From Phaseolus vulgaris (taxonomy: Eukaryota > Streptophyta > Magnoliopsida > Fabales > Fabaceae), in the NCBI RefSeq assembly GCF_000499845.2, contig NC_023758.2, forward strand, positions 39,698,108 to 39,762,107: a DNA stretch of 64,000 bases, given 5' to 3'. Made by a program: the position numbers and the translations under genes. Of the stretch, positions 45,901 through 57,857 are shown piece by piece. Positions within the stretch are counted from its first letter, which is position 1, and every line of letters begins with the position of its first letter. Below the pieces are notes generated by a model. That model made no database searches. It had not been told where the DNA came from and saw nothing but the letters and a program-made list of their open reading frames with translations.

Positions 45901-48900
45901 GATGTAAATTGTTGATAAGTGAAGCAACATTAGTTGTTCATAAAAGTTAAAATAGACATTGGTTATTTAATGATCTAAGATATGGCCATCTCAGTTCACA
46001 AGTCACCACAAAGATTGCTCCACTAATGCCTAATAATATTATATCACCAAGGGTAGTGATTACATAAGATTCAGTGGTTTAAAAAATGTTATAAGCAGCT
46101 ATAGAACAGAATAAAAGAAACTCACGAGGATCGGCCTAGTGCAGGTGGGAGAGAGGTCCTAGGCTCTAAACACAGTGCAACCATTATACACCAAAAATGA
46201 AACCAGAATCGAATAGAAGAGGTCACGAAAATAATGTCAAGGATAGTCTTTAGAAGCAAAATAAGAAACCACTTACTCCTTAAATAGCTTCTTCATCTGC
46301 TGCTGACCTTTAGCTACAGCAACGGGATCCATAGCCTGAAAATTGGTTGTTATTGTGATCAAAGAGAAAATTGTTTTTGATAATACATGCAATAAAATCC
46401 AAAACATAAAAATTTCACCAAAATACCACATAAAGTAAAGTTTGAAGGTTGATAAATATTCGGCATGTTTAGACATTAAAATTTATATATATTGCAAGGC
46501 CATTCATCAACAGGTACAGGCAAACATTGAAGAATGATTATCCAGCAATCAAGTGTCTTCTTACATACAAATATATAAATAAATATGCAACAATTGAACA
46601 ATAAATTCATATATGTGTGTGTGTTTACATAGAACAGTACATATTTTTAAAACATCAAAACTAACAAACAACTCCAGAAACAAAATGTATGTTCTGAAAA
46701 TGCATTTATTCATTTAATACAGATCATTTATTATCTAGATGAATTCATTATTATGCATTGTTTTTCAGTGCACAATCACAATCAAGGCCTGTGCTATATC
46801 AACAAACATAGCTAAAAAGGTTATCATGATGATAATGGTGGCAACAAGGTATGGGAAGTGATGGTGGCAATGGCAGCAACAATGACATATTTGGTGGTGT
46901 CAGAAGATATTTGAGTGACATGTTTTGACAGAGGTAACAACACTGATTGGAGCAGTTCTGATTAAGACAGTAGCATTAGTCAATGTTGACAAACATAGCT
47001 TAAGTTACATCTTTGGACGGCTTGTAAAATTTCCAATTAGCATCTCTTTCCATTGTTCGGATATATTATGTTGAAATGGAACAAAATTTTCATTTTACTA
47101 TTTGGATAATGAATGAATAAATCATTTTCTATTACTAAATTACCCTTATCTTAAAAATAATATGCAATAGTATATTTTTCTCTTCTTTTTAACCAATCTC
47201 CTCATCAAATTCTTGGAAGAATATGAGACCTCTTAAAGTCTTATGTGATGAAGAAACTAATCCGTTAGATGAGTTGGCTTTTAAAGAAAATCAAATATCA
47301 ATAAATACACTAAAAGAAAATCAAATATCAATAAATACACTAAAAGAAAATTATTGTTGTAATAGTGCAACTTTCATGACACATAATGATGGCCAATTCC
47401 TTGCAGTGCCAATTAAGGTAGAACTATCAAACACGATACATGAAAATAAGATTGGTGTCAAACAACATAAACGAGAAACAGACAAAGTGCCTTTAAAATA
47501 ACAGGTCTTTTATATTTCGGTAGGACCAACAGAATTTATTGAGTTTTGAGAATTCTCAGCTTCTAAAAATTACGATTGCCAAATGCTAGATTTTTGTGCT
47601 TATATCACAACTGAAACTGTGAAAGTACAGTTTTGCCGGACCACTGCATCTACTTCATACCAATGAAAGCACAGTATACTATATAAACCTTTTTCTAAAA
47701 AACAGAGTACATTCTGCTGGAAGCCTTTTGCATTTAAAAATTGTGTGAGAAGCTTTATACCTTCAGTTGTGCAAGAAGAAACTAGATAAACATTGTGTAC
47801 AAAATCTAGGTAGTAGTTGCTTTGCTTCTATTGTGAGTAGAAAAGGGCTAAAATAATAAATTTACAATTAAATAAAAAAAACCATTCCATCACATTACAC
47901 CCCAGTTCAGGATGTAAGAGAACATGCTTAAAATGATGGAATGAGCTCCATCAATTATCTATAGTCTCTCCTCCCCACTCTCTCTCTCTTGCCTTGCTCT
48001 CTTGTCTCTCTCCACACTCCCCTCTTTTCCCACTCTAGACTCATCTCTTCCAAGCTAAAAAAGTAATGATGGTCGAACAGCTTTAACTTTCTAGTAAAAC
48101 TCTTATTTTGATTTTTAATTTTAAAGTCAATTTTAAGCCAAATGAAAAGGCTTATGTTAAACATATCATATAAATCATCTTGTAGAAAAAGAATTTAGTC
48201 ACATTGCTTAGTGTATAGAGCAAAGGAGATTAGTTAAGTGGAATTTTTTATTTTGACTCTTATAGATGAACCAACTAAAATGTTCAAACAAATATAAAAT
48301 TTATGGAAAAAAAGGGAAAAAGAACATGTGAGGCCCCATTAGCTCACTGCATATTCAATAGAATAGCATGGCAATTTCATCAGTAATAAAAAATATTTGG
48401 AGATTACCATCCCGTCCATCTGTTGCTTTATCTCCTCCAAGTGAGGCCTCATTAACTGTCATACGTGAAACAGTAAGCTTAGTAACAATATAGATTAGAA
48501 TATAAAAAAAAAGTGCATTATAGATATATAAAGCTTGAGAACCTTTACAGAAAACAGAATAAAAAAGATGGAACAGAATTATGAAGCTAGAATTAACCTT
48601 CTAAGCCCTGTTAAGGAGATCTTAATCCAAAAAGAAAGTGAACTAAGGGAAACAGTTCCCTTCAAATGTTTGAATTGTGTCCACTACAATCAGATGTGGG
48701 CAGGAGGAAGGTACAAGCAAGAGGCAATTGACATTACTTTATTTAAGAAAGAAACAAAGATGAAGTTAAGAGAAGCATAATATACCGTAAGTTTAGAAGT
48801 GGCCTTAAGTTGATTTATTAAGAGTGGAACTGTAGCACTTCGAATCAACAGGGTTGTAAGAACTATTGCTGCCCACCTGAAACAAAGAAGCAATAAGATT

Positions 48901-49745
48901 AACAAAAACCATTGAAAGCCAATTTGCCACCAAATATTACATGTATTATGTATGAATTATGAATAACCACTGGATAATCAAATCCCGGAATATACATCAC
49001 ATACTACAAATAGGGCAAGAAAAACCTTGCCAACAGTAGCATAATCTTGAAACCCTAAATTCCCTTTACATGTTGAACTGACATAAAATAAGCTGATATA
49101 TCAATTTAGAAAATATTAAAGGAAACTCAGTGCCCATAGAAAGGTATAATTAAACAGATAATCTAAACTTAAAACCCAAATCCCTGGTATAAGCATAGAC
49201 CAACGATAACTTGACAAGCATGAAACTAATTCTGGACTATTTTAGTATAGATATATATAGACGCACATACACACGCAGACTCACCAATTTAAGCCAGTGT
49301 AGGAATGCACAGCATCTATCACGTACTGCAAGCCCTTTACAAGCAAAAAAGAATCGGCGGCAGCAATTGCAACTTCATTAATAATGGGAGCCTGAGAAGC
49401 TATGGTGTCTATGGTAGTGTCAGTGAGTACATCAGCTACATCAGTGATTATGTCGCTGTCAATCTTATCTGAACCCTGATTCACTGTCGACATATAACGG
49501 CAGAAACCATATCCAGTGCAGGGAGAAAAAAATCTATCTCGTGAAGGAGCAGAAAACCCCAATGGTCCATTAAGAGAGCTTCCAAAGGACCTTATTTGGG
49601 CGAAATTACTAACGCCTGCAGAAGATGATTTTTCCTCAGACTTTTCCTGTCTCCCTTCATCGTTATGAAGAACATAACTGAAAGAGGGATGGCACCTCCG
49701 ATCTACAAGGTTTCCTCTTATCAAAAGGCAACGCCGGTAAGCCAT
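33975..49745 (-). CDS. OXA1: Mitochondrial inner-membrane insertase OXA1 (YidC/Oxa1/Alb3 family)
   Basis: Nine exons on the minus strand: 49285-49745, 48786-48876, 48408-48455, 46277-46335, 37329-37404, 37102-37233, 36856-36963, 35378-35432, 33975-34231. All splice sites are GT-AG, phases close, and the product is 428 aa, the usual plant OXA1 length. It inserts mitochondrially made and some imported proteins into the inner membrane. The N-terminus (MAYRRCLLIRGNL) is Arg-rich and lacks acidic residues, a mitochondrial presequence. The membrane core begins at WWAAIVLTTLLIRSATVPLL (residue 154 on), continues with FIQGPIFVSFFLAISNMAEK, LYVLPVLTALSFLI and AIFCYWVTSNLFSLVYGL, and ends in a basic tail (RLRSLEKQVKGRKTNK) of the kind that contacts the mitoribosome. 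Intron 4 is 8.9 kb because of nested transposons; the coding exons are intact. The start ATG is the first in frame; an in-frame TTG lies upstream at 49787. Confidence 0.95.
39591..40285 (+). repeat. Tandem repeats of a copia HHCC/integrase-start segment
   Basis: TGCATTAGTTCACT(C/T)(C/T)GATATTTGGGATCT recurs at 39591, 40000 and 40226; a variant with an internal deletion starts at 39817. Spacings are 226, 183 and 226 bases. Each unit also carries ATTTTCCAATG(T)TAAGT and GGTAAACACATGT. A diverged extra unit lacking the start lies at about 39110-39300. Translated, units read ALVHSDIWDL... then KHHLEHLN, LPKFSNVK and CELFQLGKH. Only the last unit continues into integrase (AYSTLGYSHLVTFI). Confidence 0.85.
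40744..43026 (-). pseudogene. hAT transposase (BED finger, DUF659, hAT dimerisation), inactivated
   Basis: Three exons: 41662-43026, 41184-41580, 40744-41097, with consensus splice sites. Domain order: BED zinc finger (RNLRCKYCDKVLTGGVYRLK then HH), a DUF659/RNase H-like core (TIMTDGWTDRKRRTILNFL; VIQIVTDNAANYKAAGELL), later core (ANTRFATSYLTLGCL), and the C-terminal dimerisation region (LSLTCSSSGCERNWSAFERV). The C-tail is acidic. Two lesions are visible. The first is a one-base gain in the run at 42140-42143, after LYWTPCA, which shifts the frame. The second is a TGA at 41565-41567 where related proteins have Trp (YTPL then EIIDRRW). Everything else is well preserved, so loss is recent. Confidence 0.9.
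43081..43193. repeat. GC-rich 33-base tandem repeat in the hAT 5' region
   Basis: CGGAGCGATCGCGAAGC recurs at 43081, 43114 and 43147, with a diverged copy at 43180; the period is 33 bases. The array lies between the transposase start (43026) and the right terminus. It is the most GC-rich patch in the window, followed by more GGCGGCG-type sequence to about 43310. Confidence 0.9.
47283..47350. repeat. 30-base direct duplication in OXA1 intron 3
   Basis: AAAGAAAATCAAATATCAAT plus AAATACACTA occurs twice head to tail and starts a third time at 47343. It lies in the intron between exons 3 and 4 and forms an open frame by chance. Confidence 0.85.
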
Positions 49746-50260
49746 TGGTATTCTTGGCCAGTTCTTTGAAACAGCATCAAATAACAAATTGAGTTCAGAA
49801 TAAAAAAATCACACTGCACGTAATTCAGATTGATTCGAAATTCTGGTACCAATGAATCAATCAAATAAAGTATGCAAAACCTTAAGCATATTTCGCACAG
49901 TAGACATAAAGAACACGTGTCAATAATTTTTCCGGGTACTTCTATTTATCATATCAACCAACTTAACCACCTTCCTCGATAACTATGTTAATTGCTTTAA
50001 GGTTAAAACGGTGTAAAGGCATAGAGTAAAATCAAATAAATGTGAAGAAAGCAATGAAACAGAACTTCGACAAGGAACGCAGATGAAAATGCAAAAGTGA
50101 TGAAAGGAACTGACGGTGGACGGTGGACGGTGGACGGTGGACGGCGTACGACGGTGGCGCAGCCTTCGGGTTGAGGCAGAGCCGCTCAGCACGCAGTGTC
50201 CCAAACAGAACGGAAGAAGGGTTTTAGGAGATCTTAAATCTCCTCGAAACAACGCCAAAT
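49746..50260 (-). promoter_or_regulatory. OXA1 5' flank and leader region
   Basis: Sequence upstream of the OXA1 ATG on the minus strand. It holds a tandem GGACGGTG array at 50112-50145 and a GC-richer block to about 50220, the usual base composition of a plant 5' UTR or core promoter. I see no certain TATA box. A non-coding first exon is possible but not shown. Confidence 0.45.
50112..50145. repeat. 8-base tandem repeat (GGACGGTG)n
   Basis: Four consecutive copies, ending in GGACGGCG. It lies about 370 bases upstream of the OXA1 start codon. Confidence 0.9.
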
Positions 50261-52329
50261 TTAATTACACTACGATCTAAGCGACACCGTTTTGCCCCCA
50301 AATAATGTTTTTAAAATATTTAATTGCATTTTTACTTTTCTTTTTTATTTTACAATAAAATTGCAACTTTATTGTTCACGTTTTATCTTACCTGTGATTA
50401 ATATTTTAATTAACTCCTCCAATTTTATAAATATATAAATATCGAAAACAGAGGCACGCGATATGGAGGGTGCTAAAAGTTGGTTAAACTTCATTAAAAA
50501 TATTTCAAGTCACAGTTTTTCTGGTCTTTTATTTTTTCCTTAAATTTACATAAATTTCATAAGGAAATAATTTTAACATAGCTAAGCTAAATAGGTCTGA
50601 GAAATTTCAAGTCTGCAGTTTTAAAGTTTGTCCTGGGAAGTTCATTGAGTTAAATCCAATCATTTTGATTTTTTTTTGTGCTTAATTTTAAAAGTCTAAT
50701 TAATATAATTTTATTTGATGATGGTTTAGAGCTATTATGTCATATTTAATAATATTATGAATAATTATAAGTCTTTGCATCATAGATAAAAATCTTAATT
50801 AAGATTCTAAGAGGTTTTCTTTCATCCAGATGGTTTTTAAGTCATTTCTTCTCTGAATTAAAGGTGATAGTAATGGGTTTTATATGCAAATCAGCTCACT
50901 TGCCTTCATACAAATACTCACTTGCCACTCAAATAATAATAAATAAAATAGTATTAATTATATAACAATAAATGAATGATAATAAATAAAATATAAAAAA
51001 ATCAATAGAAAAAATTTCTATTCAATATTTTAATTAAATCATTTATATTTCTATTGTGTTTTTTTCATTCTTGATCAAAAGGAGGATTATCAATAAATTT
51101 GCTTTCATTTTGGTTACTTGTTGTACTTGAGGAATTATGTTGCCATTTGAATTCAATATCTGCTTGTTATTTATTTGGATATGTCTTCAAGTTGTCCCAT
51201 CAAGTTTTTCTCAATCATGTGTTGGCCAACTTTTCTTGTTAGGTTTGATTTCTTTTAATCCTTATCCTGTTTGGTACTCCCTTGATGCATATTATGTGAC
51301 TATGTACTTTCTCCCATAATTTTCATGATTCCACCATTTCAATCGCCATCTATCCAAAAGGTCATAAATTAAATTTCTTTTTATAGAAGATAGTGTTACT
51401 TATTACATTAATTTCTTCATGGAGCACATGAATTGGAATGTGCAAATATCCAAGAAACAAAATTGTAATTGAAGTTCTTGACCTCAATTCTCACTCGTTT
51501 TAAAACGTTAAATGTTAATAAATTTAGAAGTTTTATTCAACTACATTTTGTAAATTATAATTATTCATATAAAATTTTAGAGTTTATATAAATTAATTCA
51601 TAATTAATTGATAATAAATCTATTTGATTACATATATCAACTCAAAATAATTGGTATTATCTATAAAAAAAAATGTTATACGAGTAAGACATTTATGAAT
51701 AGGATAAATGATCAAGTATTGACTTTTTGTATGTCTACTTAGAAAACATAACAATTGACATTATCTATGAATATTGTTACGCGGGTAAGAGATTCATGGA
51801 TAGGACAATTGAATTTTAAAAGAGAGTTTGCAATGTGTGGTAAGGACTCATACTTCAAAAGAGTACTGTTAGGATTCAGGTGTAAGTTGAGAATTGGGTG
51901 GAGATGAGCAATATATTAATGCATAAGGAGAAATACCCATAAACTCATTAAGGTTTTTGGTTAAATGTTGTGTCAAAACTCTTATATGGGTTGTCTCATG
52001 ACTCACCCGTCCCAAATTTCTTCGACATGTACCAACTCTCATTTATGTGTTTACTTGAATAACTTAACAATTGTCAACAAACAAAATACAAGAATTAGAA
52101 TTAATGGAAACAATTATATTATAATAAAAGGTTTTGTTCATATAGTACATTTAATCTAATGCAAGTGGTAGACGATAAATGGTCTAACTAAACTTAACAT
52201 TACTAGATACTCTCTAGTAAATGGTCTTGTATGTTTTTTCATAAGATAATAATGATTTAAAGTCAATACAACACAAATTTTCACTTTGACTTCAAATCAT
52301 AGAATAACTTTTACATCAATTTCTTTATT
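50261..52329. other. AT-rich intergenic DNA
   Basis: No gene, RNA or recognised repeat. Open frames are short and AT-driven. Confidence 0.55.
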
Positions 52330-52900
52330 CTCAAACAAAAAATTAATTCGCTCCAAGTAACGTTTGAATCTCAATCTTCGCAATGACTTTATAAAAACAT
52401 TTGCAGAATTGTCTTCTTAAGTTTCCTTCACAATCTTGACCTCCTTAAACTCAATAATATCTCTACAAAATACAATCTAACATCACATAGTCTCAATACA
52501 ACACTCAACTCTCATATCATTCCCTTCAGCCATGAAGTCTCCTTCACCCTTTTATTGAGCACAATATATTGAATCTGAGTAGTATATAAAACCACCACTA
52601 ATTGGAAACTAGATTTTCAACAAAGTACAACTCCAAACAATGTGAAAACATATCTATAAATTGACTTTCTGGTATCAACATTCCCTGCATAGTCTACACA
52701 TACAAACTCAACTCTTATATAACTTATATGTTATTAGTATACCATATATACATAAATCTATATATACATAAATCTATATGATAATGTTCTATTCAAATAT
52801 TTTAACACATGTTTCAAAGCTTCTTAATGAGCATGTATAGGATTTCACATTAGTGAACATGATCTTTTTATTGTCTAAACTTAAATACAAAAAATTCCTA
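52330..52900 (-). mobile_element. Ty1/copia scrap (RNase H region)
   Basis: On the minus strand one reads DYAGNVDTRKSIYRYVFTL, then CWKSSFQLVVVLYTTQIQYI and VLNKRVKETSWLKGMI. This is the copia RNase H order (DYAGD.D.RRS.TGY, W.S..Q..VALST.EAEY, WL). The preceding block (LKHVLKYLNRT) fits the end of reverse transcriptase. Stops occur in all frames, and no LTR was identified. Confidence 0.68.
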
Positions 52901-53795
52901 TTAATAACAATTTAAAAAAAAAATTTAAATTTTTAAAATAACTTTCAAAATAAATGTTAACTAAATAAGTAAAGTCATTCATCATTTTCTTAACAACAAA
53001 TCTTAACTAAGTGAAGCCATTAATTATTTTCTTAACTAAAATACTCCCCTTCGTACATTCACCATTTTCTAAACTAAGTAAATGAAGTCACCATGACGAA
53101 CGTGTGAATGGCCACAGTCAAATCTACATCATGCTTTTTAACAACGTGTTCATCCACGAGTGGAGATGAAGCCTCATTGATCATCATGTGTATCGCACCC
53201 ACACTATCATGCCCAACACCCTAAAACTAAATATATCCTGACAGCACAAACCCCACTATACCCTCAAACCAATATTAAAAATCTATACAAATTTTTTGCT
53301 TGATTTACGTGTGAAGCAAAGTTATACATAAAATTATTGTTAAATTCAAAGGCACCAAATATTTAAACTAAACACTTGTGCAAAGAAGCAAATCAAAATA
53401 TGACACTATTATTTATAATTAATGCATTTTATAATTGATGAATCTAGCTTTTTACATTTATTTAGGTTCAATGAATTTTAAATGAAGTGTAGAGACATAT
53501 TATATTAATTGAATTTTTAAATATGTATAGAAGATGTGACTGAATAATAAAAGATTGGCGCTGTTGGAGAATTAAATTAAAACAGCAGAAAGCTTAAAAA
53601 TGCATCAAAAAGTTACATACTTTAATGGTTTTGCTTCTTTGGTCTGCTCCCATTTGCTTCTCAAGACAAGGAAAAATCACTCTCATATCAAAATCAAAGC
53701 ATACTGGTGCGTTTCTCTTGCTGTTTATTATAAATCTTACAATATTTTAATCTTTCTCACTTTAACTAATTTGTTTTCTGAAGAAATATTGAGTT
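52901..53795. other. AT-rich intergenic DNA and 5' flank of the DUF1218 gene
   Basis: No separate gene was recognised. The last 200 bases should include the promoter and leader of the gene starting at 53796. Confidence 0.5.
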
Positions 53796-56700
53796 ATGGC
53801 TTCATCTCTGTTATTGGCGGCGGTATTTGTGTTTGATCTCATTGCTTTTGCTCTTGCTGTTGCTGCAGAACAGAGGAGGAACACTGTGAGTTACTCTCTT
53901 CTTCTGTTTCTTCATTCATACCCTTTTTTCTTCTCATATCTGGATTTTTAGTTCGTTTACTTCTGTGTTCTTCTTTGATAAAGAGCTATTATAAATTCAG
54001 TTCAAAATATCTCTTTGTTATTGGTCTTCCCAGAAGTTCATAATGATGTTCTTATTTTTTTATGAAAAGATCAGATAAATTCACTGTGTTTTTAGTCTGT
54101 TCTCTCTTGGCTAAGTTTTCCTTGATTTCAGGTATTGTTATATCATGCAATTATAACACAAATAATGTGAGTTTTTTTACAAAATGTCATATTATATTTT
54201 TTAAACAGATTTTTAATTCTTATAAAATACTTTCTCCTCTTTAGTATTAATTATTTTTAATTATATACTGACTGAAAAGATTATTGATTTGGAATTGGGG
54301 GACTGGTATGATTTTGGTTTCGTTAAATTTAACTGTAAATGAATTATCCTTGTATAATTTATTTTTTACCCATTTAAATTATAAAATTATTATTTCGTCT
54401 CTAATATCAATTTTAAATAGATAAACAAATATTTATTTTGGGCTCAAAAAATTTAGAGATAGACCAAATATTTAATTACATAATAAAGACCGCCTAATAA
54501 TAATAAAAAACAATGATTCTAACTTCTTGAGAAATTAAATTAACTTTTTACAAAGACCAAATTTAAAACCCATTTGCTTTATAAGATTTAAAAACATACT
54601 TAAATCTTATTGTTGTGTGTAATTATACAATTTTAAAAACTTTTAAGTTTGATTATTTATAATTATACATTTTAGATTTACCTTTCTCACCTCTACTGTG
54701 AAAAGAGTTATCTCAAATACATCCCTATATATAAGCAAGAAAAATGATAATGATTAATTTGTATTTATATATATGTAAAGTTTTAAGTGATGATGTTAGT
54801 ATTCACTATCTCTTGACATTCACCAAAAGGATACTATGTTTTGATCTTGGTCATTATTGTATAATAATGAAACATTTATTGTTCTAACATTTTGAAAATG
54901 AAAAAACTTATACATGCTCAAAAGGGTAGGAAGACTTATAAGATAATTAGAAGCAGTAGTTAGGCAATTGAAGAAAATATATTGGAGATATTAACTGTTT
55001 TGTCTTATTATACTTAATGGTTAAGAATATAAAGTTGGCTTAGATTACTGAGTATAGATCTAAACCAGAAAGGGTTATGTTATGAGAAGGTGAAATCAAT
55101 GCCTAGAAAAGCAGAATGTGATCTGTAACAATACATTACAATTCTATATAATCCTCTCCACATCATATCTTTGCCTCCAAGACTTCTTTTTCTCTTTGAA
55201 ATATCTCATACTTAATTATTAAGAAACTTTAAAGTAGCATTTGGCTCATGGACACAACAGAACAGAGTGGAACACTCTATGTTTCCCTTTATTTCATTTT
55301 TCTCCTTTTAAGTGGAATGAAGATGTACCATTTTATAACCACATGTTATGTGTTTTATTCTATTTCTAAGATAAAACGTATTAGGTATAAAACAGATCAA
55401 ACTCATGTGTCAAATTCTATCTGATTTTGACACATTACCAAACACTACCTTATAAAAACAAAAAGACAAGTGATATATAGCTGATTTTGCACTATGATAG
55501 GTTTAAAACTGAGAAATGACGGCATACAAGATCTTATGAAGGGCCATTCCATTTAAGTTGCATTTGATGAACTTCAGGGACAGTACATTAGAACATCATT
55601 GAACAAGTTATTGAGTTACAACACAAGCTTTTGTTTTATCTGTTGTTTGGTTATATAAACAAACTCTCTTCTATTTATCTAAACAAACAAGGGGAAGTTC
55701 ATATTTAAACCTGGTTAGTAAATAAGGCAAGCACAAGTTGTATAGCCTTAACTTTAAAAGCTTCCAAATGGCTTGTTTGTGTATTCAATTCGGAAAAGAA
55801 ATGGAGATCATATGCAATTTATATATTGCTATTACATTATAAATAAATTATACTTTTTTGTAGAGAATTTTAATTTTTACTTATTGCAATCTACCACTTA
55901 ACTCCAATATTCAAAAGGTCATTTATTATCTCTACTTCATCTTTCCACCATAGAGATGCTACTAAAAATACCAAATTAATGAACTTAAAAAAGATTCGGC
56001 CTTGTCTGGAAAGGCTTATTTATACTTATTTTAAGACAGAAGCACTTGTGTGAGTATTTAAAAGACTTACGATATATTTGTAAGTTGTTTAAACTTATTT
56101 CTAAAATCTCTTCCAGGTAATTTACAAAAATAACTTCCAAATCATATAGAAACACTTTAATCTTGTTTTTTGTATTTCTTAGACTATAATTTTTGTTTTA
56201 GACATGAATCCTATGTTTTTTACTATGGTACAACAAAACTGTAAAGAGGCTATTTTTGAGCTGAGAATCTCTTTATATTATTCAAAGATGTGGAATTTTA
56301 ATTTTCCTTTATTTCCAAACATAGCTAATCTCTCTGGTCTCAAGTCAACGTGGGAGTGTTACTCTCATTTCAAAAGATTTGGCAGTTGAAAGAACTTGTT
56401 CTTCAATGTTACCTCATGTTGGATCCTGAATTATACTTCTAGAAAATGGAAAGCAAAACTTTAGGAATGTTTTCCAACAACACCATTCCATAGGGTGAAA
56501 AGCTACTGTTATTTGCATTAACTACGTTAGTTGTTGCAATGCATCGGCAATTCCAAGTTGCATTATTTGTGATTTGAGGGAAACAAAGTTCGTATTGATT
56601 AAAGTGTTTCATTGTACAGAAAACTAATAGGTACTAGTTCAACATTTTCTCCTGCTGTATTGTTTCCTTGCATAGTAAGGTGAGAAGTTGAGATGGGATG

Positions 56701-57857
56701 AGAAGTAAAAAGCAGAAACAATTTTTGCAGTGTTGGAATACTTGAAGTGTAACTATTTGTTGCTCTGACAGGCCTCGTTAACTGAAGACAGTGCGGGAAG
56801 AAAGTACTGTGAATACGACTCTGACATTGCAACCGGCCTAGGTGTGGGGTCATTGTTCATCCTAGTTGCCAGTCAAGTGATCATTATGGTTGTCACTAGA
56901 TGTCTATGCTGTGGGAAAGCTATGAGACCCAGTGGATCCAGATCATGGGCAATTTGCTTGTTCATCACTAGTTGGTATGTACTCATTTTTGGACCCTACT
57001 CTTTCAAACACAAATTTACATGTTTTCTCTAAATTATCTTTTTATTTCAGTTCACAGAATCAACTGGTCTATTTAGTTTTAAGGAATTGTTATGTTTTCT
57101 CTGATAAATTATATAAATACCATCTCATTTTCGCTTCTCTAAGTCTTTCACTATTATAATTACATTGCTTTTACCGTTTCCAGCACACAAATTTGAAATC
57201 AGTGAACAAAATGAAAAATACCACATCATCATTATTAGCGAAATTAAAGTAGATCACAATCATGAAACACAAGACATAACACATACACAGCATATGTAAC
57301 TTTTAATGTTTTATATTATATTTTTAAATAAGTTCTCTACATGTCGAAAGATGAATATCAGCATGTGTCCATCCATATGAAAGTGTCACCTCAAATGTAT
57401 TTGTAGAGGAATTGGCTTAACTGTCTAAACCGACAAAAATAATGTAATAAAAAGCGTTTGATACTGTTTGACTTCAAAAAAGACAGACGTGTCATGAGGT
57501 AACGATTAGGCTACGTAGAAGACCTGGTATGATGTTTTCCCTTGTTCACAACACAACAGAATTGTAAAATGTGCAATGTTGTTGTTGCATGCATGATCCA
57601 GGGTGACATTTATCATTGGTGCTTCGTGCTTGCTTGCGGGTTCAGTGAGGAATGCATACCACACCAAGTACCGTGATCTGATGGGAGAGAGAGCCCCTTC
57701 ATGTGAGACCTTGAGGAAGGGGGTGTTCGCAGCAGGAGCAGCCTTCATTGTTTTGACAGGCATAACCTCGGAGCTCTACTACGTTAGTTTTTCAAAAGCT
57801 AATAATGGTCCCCCTCCCTATGCTCGAGACAGTGGTGTGAGGATGGGCAATTTGTAG
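53796..57857 (+). CDS. DUF1218 four-helix membrane protein
   Basis: Three exons: 53796-53885, 56772-56974, 57602-57857, with GT-AG borders and closing phases, giving 182 aa. Residues 3-23 (SSLLLAAVFVFDLIAFALAV) form a signal anchor or first helix. An extracytosolic-type loop follows with CEYDSDIATG. Helix 2 is VGSLFILVASQVIIMVVTR, then a Cys-rich turn (CLCCGKAM). Helix 3 is SWAICLFITSWVTFIIGASC. A loop with PSCETLRKG precedes helix 4 (VFAAGAAFIVLTGITSELYY). Length, helix layout and Cys spacing fit the plant DUF1218 family, which includes proteins linked to vein patterning and to lignin in walls; which subfamily this is cannot be told here. Intron 1 is 2.9 kb and AT-rich with no gene inside. 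Confidence 0.9.

Noticed and set aside
47223..47501. 92-codon frame with internal repeat inside OXA1 intron 3
   Set aside because: It is produced by the 30-base direct duplication within an intron; antisense to OXA1 and without a domain.
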